From contig OZ020246.1 of NCBI GenBank assembly GCA_963971285.1, forward strand, positions 9,717,217-9,781,216: a stretch of 64,000 bases of DNA, in the 5' to 3' direction. Positions 1 through 10,100 of the stretch are shown here, in pieces; positions within the stretch are counted from its first letter, which is position 1, and every line of letters starts with the position of its first letter. Origin of the DNA: Astropecten irregularis (taxonomy: Eukaryota; Echinodermata; Asteroidea; Paxillosida; Astropectinidae). Under the pieces are notes generated by a model. That model saw nothing but the letters and a program-made list of their open reading frames with translations, was not told where the DNA came from and searched no databases. Position numbers and translations under genes: made by a program.

Positions 1-905
1 CCAGCCCGCTGGCTCACCCGGGGACAAACTTGGGATGACGGGCCTAGCCTCGGGATCACAGTACTTTCCTCGATACATAGCAGACTACACCATGCATTTC
101 CCACGGAATCTGCTTTTCTCATTTCATCATTCTATTTCCTGGTACACGCTAATTTTGGTCAGCTTTATACTTCTCTCTCTCACCCATTTGTCCTTCAGGT
201 GTTGTTTTAAGGACACGTTCCGGTTGAAATTTCTAATAAATTCAACAAATGTAAAATCCCTGCGCAGTATGTATATAGCGGGCATCTAAACAATATAAAG
301 TCTATTCTTTTAATATACGTCAGGATATAAGTTCAACCAGCGACCACTCTAGGCCTATAGGATTTAACTGGTAAACCTTACACAGACTGTCTTCTTATAG
401 GAACCAGGGACTATGCACCGACCAGTGGCCGAACGATATTCACTGAATCACTCGGGGTCTGAACGGCAACGTTGCAACATTTTTCCACATTTTCTTCTTC
501 GTCAAAATTAAGCGCATGGGTGCATGATGCAACCTTACATCACAATGCGTGTATACGGAAAGTCGTCAGGTGGAATAAAATCCGTATGCTCTTCAAATAA
601 GAAACATGAAGATTAGCAAAATTGTCTTTCCTTTCAACGGACTGAAAACATTGGACCACTACTCCACTATAGTATAGCATATCGTTAAGAGAGCTCGTTT
701 TTACCAGCGCACTCCAGTGGTATAATCTTACTTTCCACATTTTTCTGGTTGGAAGTCATTTCTCTTGCTTTTTTGTACAACGAAGAGGTAAATCTCTTAC
801 ATTGTTAAGCTCAGCCTGGCTTAGCGAGCCACGAGAATATAGCCCAGATTTCAATTGCAGGCTTCGTTACTATTTCTCTGCCTGTCTTCCCACCGTGTTT
901 CCCAG

Positions 906-1146
906 GACGAGCGAGCCGATGCAGACCCAGACGTCCCCGGCCCCTACGGAGGGCAGCGACGAGTCACCGGTTGTTCGAACCCATCACACCCGGCAAAGGC
1001 TTCGTCCCTGGTTGGAGGGCCTGGTCAACGACGGGACGGTCAAGGGCCTGGAGTGGATCGACAAGGAGAAGAAACTCTTCAAGATTCCCTGGAAGCATGC
1101 TGGAAAGCAAGACTACAACCAGGAAGAAGACTCCAAGATATTCAAG
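906..1146 (+). CDS. IRF: IRF gene 1, exon with start codon and first half of DNA-binding domain
   Basis: A pyrimidine-rich tract ending TTTCCCAG precedes the exon; ATG at 919; donor AAG|GTATAC at 1147. It encodes residues 1-76, phase 0 at the end. After an acidic/Ser-rich lead come RLRPWLEGLVNDG, GLEWID, FKIPWKHAGKQDY and SKIFK, which are the first three DBD tryptophans and the IPWKHA signature of the IRF fold. Confidence 0.95.
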
Positions 1147-4100
1147 GTATACACAGTTTGCTTACCTTAGTAAAAAAAAAAAAGCATGGAAAACTTTGGA
1201 GAACCGATCTAATAGTCAACAGCGCACGCGCAAAAGAACGCGCGCATGCTCATAATTGCGTGCGCGTGCGCTGTTAACTTGAAGACCGGTTCTCAAAAGT
1301 CTCCCATTGCTGTCTAGCTAACTCTGTTCTTATAACTATAGCATTTGAGAAAGACTAAGTCTGTGAAAAGAATTCCAGCTGAAAAGTCAGCCCCTCCTAT
1401 AACTCTGAGCATTTTGTGTCTGTTCTGTCAGTGTCCCCGTTGCACTCAAGATGTTCACTCTAGTTCTTTGTCTTGTAGAACTGTCCCCGTTGAATGTTCC
1501 CTTGATCTGATGACATGTTAAGTTCACGATAAATGCCAATTTCTGTCCTCATCTCCACAGGGCACCTTCTTCTTATTTTATCCATTCGTCCAATAGATGC
1601 AATTTGCATCCTTTTAAAAGGATATCAAAATCAAAATTGTGAATTTCTATCAATTTGCAATAAATTGAATCGTTCACGTTGGTATACATTTTTGGGACCA
1701 TGCGTTTTTTTCCCCAAATTTTCTTATCTCCGAAAACAAGTAGAGAACCAAAATAAAGCAGCGATGTCTTTTCTTGAGTGTTCATAAGTGACGAAGAAAC
1801 AATTCCCAGATTGTCTTTTACAACAATTGTGTATCTTCTTCCTACCCCGACAATTATAGCTGTGGTCCCTGAACACTGGCAAGTACAAGCCGGGGATCCA
1901 CGTGCCTGAGCCGGCGGTGTGGAAAACCCGTCTCCGCACGGCGCTCAACAAACTCCCGGACATTGATGAAGTTCACGAGAAGACCCAACTAGACATCCCT
2001 GAGCCTTACAGGGTCTATCGATTCCTGCCCAAGAAACGTGAGTATACAATATTAGATGTAGAATCATTGACCAGGGGGCAATTTCATAGAGCTGCTTAGC
2101 ACAAAAAAATTGCTTAGCACAAAAATAGTTTGCCCAATGAAACAAACCACCATTGAAAAAAATGCTTAGCACAAAAATAGCTTTCCCAATAAAACAAACC
2201 ACCATTGAAAATTCCATTTGGATTCATGGCCAGCGAACGACAGCCAAAGAACAATTGCAAGTGATACAGAACACACGGACATTTGGTTGTTAATCCTGTT
2301 TTTACTAGAGGCAGAAACGTCATGCTTAGCGAATTTTTGTGCTAAGCAGCTCTATGAAATTGGTCCCAGTGGGCCAGAGTTTGATCTGTTATTGCAATTT
2401 AAAATGTATATCTCGTGTTTGGATGAAGGGAGTGAAATAGTGTAGTTATGCAATTCAATATGCTGTTTTCAGCATCTCTGTTATGAAAATTTCGGTGTGA
2501 TTAATTATTATACTGCATGGATTTGAACGTCTATATTATGAGAAAGATTTGAGGCTTTGCATGGTGACAATGTGGATCGGGTTGCGGAAACACCATGTAA
2601 GAATCGTTCGTACTTTCGCACTTCTATATCGTTCGCACTTCTCGCAATTAAGGTCCCAACGTTTCGACTAGTCTGCTCTAGTCCTCATCACGTCTATATG
2701 GTCACAAACATGAAACAAAATCACAATTTGTCATACAGCATTTTTACAAAATGGGGTCGATCGTTAAACCCGTCCGGACTGTTTAGATAATGTGTCATGA
2801 ATTGAGCAAAAACAAGAACAGTTTGATATCAAATATTGCTGGCTATTTTGGGGTCAGTGCGCTGATTCAGTTGTTTTGAACAAAACCAGACTGATTTTTA
2901 TTGATGAGAACTCGGTCAGAAAAACCAATAACAAGCAAAATAGTCACAATTCAGACCAATTTTTGTCTGGACGGAGTTTTTTTTTTCTGGAGGGGGTGGT
3001 CTGGTCAGATCCCACTGGCAGAATTACAGACAAGACGCAGGGGGTTCCCCTCCCCGTGTGGGAAAGCCAGTGTGTATACCCTCCACTGCACCCCGTACCA
3101 GTCGCGTGTTTACGCTACCAGACTTGTATAAACCACAAGTACCCTGACGTCAGTAGTGTGTGCGCCCCCTGCTGACGGGCCTCTGACGTCACAAACTCAG
3201 CCTAGTGATTCATTCTTAAGTTCTTCCAGTATGTCTTCTCTGAAAACCACAATTTCTGAGTGATGTGTGAAATTCTTATATGATAGGTATAGCTCCAACC
3301 TCCCTCCCCTTACACCCCTTTGAGTCGATTATTCCTGTCATGGACAATTTAACCGCATGGAGTTCCGAACTCATGAAGCCGAAATTGTAGACGTCTACAA
3401 TGTGGGGCTATTATAGTCTGTGGCTATATGGACGAACCAACGGACTGGCATGTGGGTGTTAGCCCCCTGCGAACCCTGTCACAAATAATCCCGTTTGTTC
3501 CTTCTGATCTCCGAGCAGAAATTTCCCTTCCTGCAACTCGTTTCTCGAAAGCACAACAGTGTCAAGTCAAGCGAAAACAAACCCATACGCACGGCTCATT
3601 ATGGTCACTGAGAACACATTGTAACACGAAAGATAGTGCTAGGCCTATATCAATTCCATTTAGTTTTTTTTATAAAGATGAATAGATTTTATTAAGTAAA
3701 AGGGTATTGTTAGAAAAATATGTGAAAACAAACCCATACGCACGGCTCATTGTGGTCACTGAGAACAACGGTTTAAATGCTATATCAATCCCATTATAGT
3801 TTTTTTTATGAAGATTAATAGAAATTATTGAGTAAAAAGGCATTGTTCGAAAAAAATCATCCTTTTTGCCTGCAGTCCAGCTGCTTACCTCCAAGTTGCC
3901 TGTAAAATTGTGTCGTCCGATAAGTCATTTATATACATGAGCACTATCCCACAAAGGAATGTCGATTCCGTCCACAGTATGGAAGGAAACGAACCTCAAA
4001 TTTCACAAACTTTCCCTCCAAATTGCAAACTTCAAAATGTGTATAAAATGAAATAGTCTTTGCTTTGATAGTTGGCCTATAATGCTTCTAATGTGTAGTG

Positions 4101-7100
4101 CTGGTCCGTGCATTACACCAAACGGGTTCTACATTTTAAACAATGGGAGACTTTGGAGAACCGGTCTTGAGTCAACAGCGCACGCGCAAACCATGCTTGC
4201 GCAATTGTGAGCATGCGCGTGTTGTTGTGCGCGTGCGTGCGCTTGCGCTGTTGACTTTAGACCGGTTCTCTAAAGTCTCCCATTGCCTTGTGTCGAGATG
4301 GCATAGAGATGGATTGTATAGGGCTTCATAATTGCAGTGAGTTTAGAGGTTGAATTATTCCTAATCATTTTCTTTCTTTGTGGTTTTCGTTTGGTTGGTG
4401 CACACAGCGTCCAAGAGCCCATCGGGACACCGTATCCCCAGCAGCCCAACCTATGGATCAGCAGACCACAGGGTAAGACACGAGCACAAGACTAGCAAGG
4501 AACAACCTATACGATCTTCAAATAATATATCATGGTTAAAACCATGCATTCATTCACGAATATACACTCATGTTCAGAGTACAACATAGAAAATCCATTA
4601 TCAAAATTAATGTGAATCCATAAATTTCTTCAAAGTGACACTTAAAGGTAGTATCATACTTTGGTAAGAAAGCAAAACTGAAATGTTCACAGATTTACGT
4701 ATAACTTACACGGTATGAAGATGGTGATGGTAGAAACATACCGTTAGTTTTTCCGCCTGAAATGGTGTATTTATCCAGAAATTTGTGAAAATACGACCGA
4801 AAATATGTTTAATCTTTTAAAAGATCAAAAATAAAAGAGAAAAGACTTAAGAAATACTGTGGCCGTTTTTCGCTGTTTTCTCAAAAAGTGGGCACCGTAT
4901 GGGACTGCAGTGTTCACAGATGACTGTTACTGTATCTTTCTTGATATTTTTGACCATGAATCTGTATGTCTTTGACAAAAACCAAATAATGATATAACCT
5001 TTAACGATCAATGAAAATGGAAAGTTGGTCAGTCTTTATAATGCGGTGTCAACATGTGGAACATCTTTATTTATTGCAATTTATATGTCAATGCATTGTT
5101 TCGACTTCAGTGGCGTAAGAAGGTCTAGCTACCGCCTCTTCTCTGCCATGTGGTGCATTGGCATCTAGTTATTCTTTGCTGTTTCTCAATGTGATGCTTT
5201 CTCGTTTGCAGACTGTACAGTCAATGACTGGTTATGCAGCGCCCTATAACCCATACATGGTGGACCAGCGCACGCCCTACTACAGCCAGTACCAGTCTAT
5301 GGGTAAGTCCAACACCCTTCTTTCACGTCCGCATTAACTCTTTCACGTCCGCATTAACTTAGCGGTTACTGCACTGAAACAAACATGACACTCAAAACAC
5401 TCGAAGTATGGAATTAGGTTTAAGTTTAAGCATGCACTGGAAATTTGCAACCTCGACCTTTCTTTTGTTTACAAACACTGACATGCTGGTTGGCAATACT
5501 TGGTATGGGCAGCCAAAATGTTGCAAATCATTTCATCTTCTTGACAGACGTTGTGACCAAATTCAGCTAAATTTTGTACAAACTTTCCATAGCATACAAA
5601 ATACATACCATCATTGCTTGTGTTGTTTCCATTACATTCAGCAATATCTTTCAATGTTTATGAAACGTTGTGTACAAAATTGTGGTTATTACTTGTATGC
5701 CTGGCTTTGATGGCTCGCCATAGTTTCCGCCATGTTGATTAGCAAAAACTTGGTCTGTGACGTTGCCGGCAAAAGAAAGGTCTATAAGGCTTAATGTAAT
5801 TAATGGCAGATTTTAATGTTTTTTCGTGTGACAACTGGCCAAAAAAGCAGAATTGTAACAGCTCTCAGTTCGTGTATTAATACCATAATTGCTTAAATAA
5901 CTTAACTGGCACTTCCTCTTTTGATACACCAGTCTAATTTCACATAAACTTCAGAATGTTGACAACTTTTCTTCGTTGTTTTCCTTTCTTTTTATCATAG
6001 GCGGTTCAGACAGACAAAGTTTGGCTCAGTCAAGTTACCATCAGCAGACCAACGCTTGGTATAACGAAGCGGTAAGCTAGTCTCGTTTCGTGCCTCTAGT
6101 TTATTGACTTTAAATCCCATGCGCACTAAATTGAGGGGGTTTTCAACTTGTGTCCTGGAGGACACGTCTACACCTCGGCCAGTGATTATTGTTTTAATGG
6201 TCGTTTCCTTCAAAGCCGGGAGCTATACGAAAACTACTGGAGTAGAATACTTTCATTTATTACATCCTGAACAACTCCCTGCAGTTACCACTACATAATT
6301 GTTGTACTCCAATATTATTATTAATCTATTGACTACAAGTTGGTGCAATTCAAATTGAGAAAGGAAATCCTTGGGGAAAACCAACTGTGACTTATTTTGA
6401 TGTAAATAAAATGGCGCGTGGGGGAAGTGTGGTACTTTCGTCATTGTATGTTGTCCTTTATAAAACAAAAACTTGTAAAAAAAAAAACCTGCAAATTGTC
6501 CTGCGGCTCTGGAATTCAAGTCGTGCTCACTATTGCTTTTGGTGAGAATTGTACATGGAATGTTTTAGTGTGCATGATTTCATGGCTTCTGACTGTCAAA
6601 CGAACAAAGATAATTGACTATTGGGGTCACCACCAACTGGATGGCTCAGTTGGTAGAGCGCCTGTACGGGTATTCTGGAGGTCGCCGGTTCGAATCCCAC
6701 TTCAGTCAATTTTTCTTTGTTCACTTTTCAACAAGGAGAGATTGATGTTTTCAAGTGGAATTTTGTGTTATTTTATTCTTTCTAGACTCGAACGACTAGC
6801 GTGGATCCAAGCTATGGCTACGCAGGTTACAACTGTAAGTAGTTTGATGTTTTTACTCAGATTTGAACTTTTGCATGGTTGATACATTGTTGCATGTTTT
6901 AAAGCAATTAAAAGGTTTTTCCTTGTTTTATTTATATTTTGTGCCAACTTGCCGAATTTATCAAAACAAAGAAGTTGTAGGTGGTGTCATAATTATTTTG
7001 GAATAAAATAAAATGATTGCGATTTTTGTTGTGCGCAGGTTACAATACAAGCAGCAGCACTGCAACGGATCTTGACATCATCAGTGACGTCATCACGGAA

Positions 7101-10100
7101 GATATAGGCGGTAACCATGGTCACCACCCTTCCAGCCACGCCCACTACCCCCAGAGCGGCGGTCACGTGTACGAGCAGGAGGGCGCCCTTCCCATGGAGC
7201 ACGGAAGGCTGTCCAAACTCGAAAACAGTGTTAATGGTGAGAGCCAAAATATTATACTTTAATTCTGTTTAAGTATTCATGTCCTAACTGGGACACCTTA
7301 ATGAATATTAAAGGTCATAGGTCACGCCATAGCGGCCACTCTTTCAGTCAGTACATCCAACAGAACATCGTTTGCGAGTCCATATGCATTTACACGTGCA
7401 TTGAGTAGAATATTATAAAAAATGTTGCAAAATTATTGTTTCTTTGTTTGGTAGATTTTGGAACGAAATTCAGCTTCGCAACTGTACAAAAATACACTCA
7501 TCATTCTTTGCTTCATTCCAATACTGTCTTTGGACGTTTACAAAACATTATGTACGCATAATTTTCGATTATCTGTTTTTGCCTTGCATTAAACGGCTCC
7601 CCATAGTCTCTGCCGTCATCTTGTTGGGCAAAAACTCCCAATTAAGTCACGGGGTTCTTGGCCAATGTCAGTTATCAAATCTCGTTAGGTTCATCTGGTT
7701 TGTTCTGTGTTTGTCTGATTCTAAGATGTCAGGCATTGTTTTGAGAATCTTGAGATTATGGGAAAATAAGTGTTGTGTTTCTCGTGAGGCAGTGTTCATT
7801 GCAAAATTACTACATTACCAGTGGAATTCTGCAGGTCCATATTTAAGTCTGATGCCTAAGGTATCAGTCATATATCTAACTTGGTGAAATACTGACTAGG
7901 CTTACTATTATAACTGTCCCGTGATCTGTGTTGTATATGGATATTTTTTGCCATGCCCACGTGCCTGATACTCTGTTGTATTTATAGTTTCTGACCTTCC
8001 TCTGTGTGTAGCCAGGCTATTGCGGAGTCCTCAACTTGTTACTTCCTTCCCATCCCCTCTAAATAGTGACAGACGCTCTGGCCAATAATAACGATCCCCG
8101 ACACGTCAACTACCACGACCTGGTACCCATGACGACCGTGACGTCATCGGGCTACACCACCTGCGCCGTCACCACCATCAGCAAGCCCCCGGCGAACCCG
8201 CCGCCCAGCTACGAGAGCAGCCTGGCCGCCGACTCCCACCCTTACACCAGCACATGCGCCGTCACCATGGCCACCGCGTCGGCTGCCATGGATACCAGCG
8301 AGTCGGTCGCCATGGACACCACCAGCGTGTCCAATCACCACCTCCAACAGCAGCAGCAGCAGCAACATGAATATTCATCTAATCCCAGGCGCATGCGTTC
8401 ATGTTCGGACCCGGCCTTACCAGCTGGTGAGTTTTTGAACCTTATACCTTACCTTCTTTTTTTTATTCTCCTCTCCACACAGTGCGTGATGACGATATTC
8501 CTATCGAAATTCAATTTATTCTGTCCACAACTCGTGACCGCAGAGAGCTCTATTTATACTCGGCTTGATCTCCGCTGCGGACCAGGAATCTTTTTATACT
8601 CGCCTGAGATAAGCACACGGGCGCAATATGGATTTCACCCTGTGCTTTTTTATACCCCATCAACTGCAGAAAAAAGAAAGAAAGTGCATTACCTTAGATC
8701 TGCATTTTGAAGCAGCTATAGGAAGGAATACCGTCACCAAGACCACGTTTACGTATAGGATGACAATAAATAACACCAGATGATCCCTCCGAAGCTTATA
8801 CCTCGCCAAGTCCAAGGCTCCCCCTTCCAAGTTAATTTGTTTCTCAAACTTTGCAAGCGGGGCAGAAGAGAAGACAAGAGAAGAAAGAGAGAGAGAAGAG
8901 AAAAAAAATCAGGGTATTTTATCGGTTTTGACCCGATAGCCCACGGGCTAAAATTAGCCCGTGTGGGAGCTAAATTTGCCGGTAAGTGTGGAAAGGTCCT
9001 GGCCCACCTGCACTGTGACATTAGACTGTACGCTAACGGAACGGCTCTGACATGTTTGAAATCTCGCGCAGTATATTAAAAAAAAAAAGACAGCCCATTT
9101 GGAAAAAAGACTTGTACACAGGCATCGGGAAACAATTAAGGTGGGGGAACGCCTTCGGTAAACTCGCACGCAAATTCTACCTTGCAAGTATTAATACGGA
9201 CTACCTGCATTCGCAGAATGCACGAGAATGATATTTTGCTGTGGCCCACAGATTGCACCTTTGCCTATAGTTGATATGTATTAATATCATTGGAAGTGGT
9301 ACACAGCGGCATTGAAGCAGCCGTTTCCCGGGCTGTAGTAATCAAAGTAATTGGCCATTTCCCACGTGAGTATGGACTCCAACTCGGAGCAGGTGTCCCA
9401 GGATTTTTTCCATCCCAGCACCAAACTCCCTCCAAAATGTCTCAAGATTGAACGGGTCGGAGTCACTTCTTTACTCGTGTTTCTCGAGCCTGGGTTCAGA
9501 AAATTGATCATTCATCATTGTCACTTGTGTTAAATGCAGCACGGACGCACCTTTTGAACAATCTCTGCTAGTGGCCGAAATCTTGCAACGGTGTGCTATA
9601 AAGAAACAGTTTAACGCAGGCTGGAGCCTTCACCAGAGCTCTATCCGTGTAGCACCAAAGGTCACTCTAGGTTGTTTGCGCGGCACGTGACTCTTCGTAT
9701 GCGCCTAGATTTTTTTTTTTGGCTCAATTTTTCACCTCACTATCGAACGTGTTTGATATTTAATCTCATTGATCGTCGAAAAGAAAGAAGTATGAACGAA
9801 ATAGTTGCACATTGCGAGGTACGTGCCGAGCAAACGGCTACCGTGTTGACCGACTTTCTTGCCCCGCAGCGAGCTCTTGTACGCGGCATGTAACAAACTG
9901 TGAGCATGAGTAGGCTTTATTTTTACCCGTATCACACACTTACCCAATTAATCGTGACATTTTGTGCGCTTTGAAACCAGTGCAATTTCTCAAACGAAAT
10001 CTTACCGGGGGTCGATTTCACCAAACTCATCGTAGTTTACTATCAATTGTAGGACTTAATGCATTGCAGTTCTACGTATGGATACGATGGATTATCCTTT

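Noticed and set aside
6640-6712. Functional tRNA gene
   Set aside because: A and B boxes are present, but the T-stem and anticodon stem mispair, and a second copy shares non-tRNA flanks; treated as a tRNA-derived repeat.
6418-6882. 154-aa ORF in IRF gene 1
   Set aside because: It crosses the tRNA-derived repeat and the real 49-nt exon in another frame; no splice logic.
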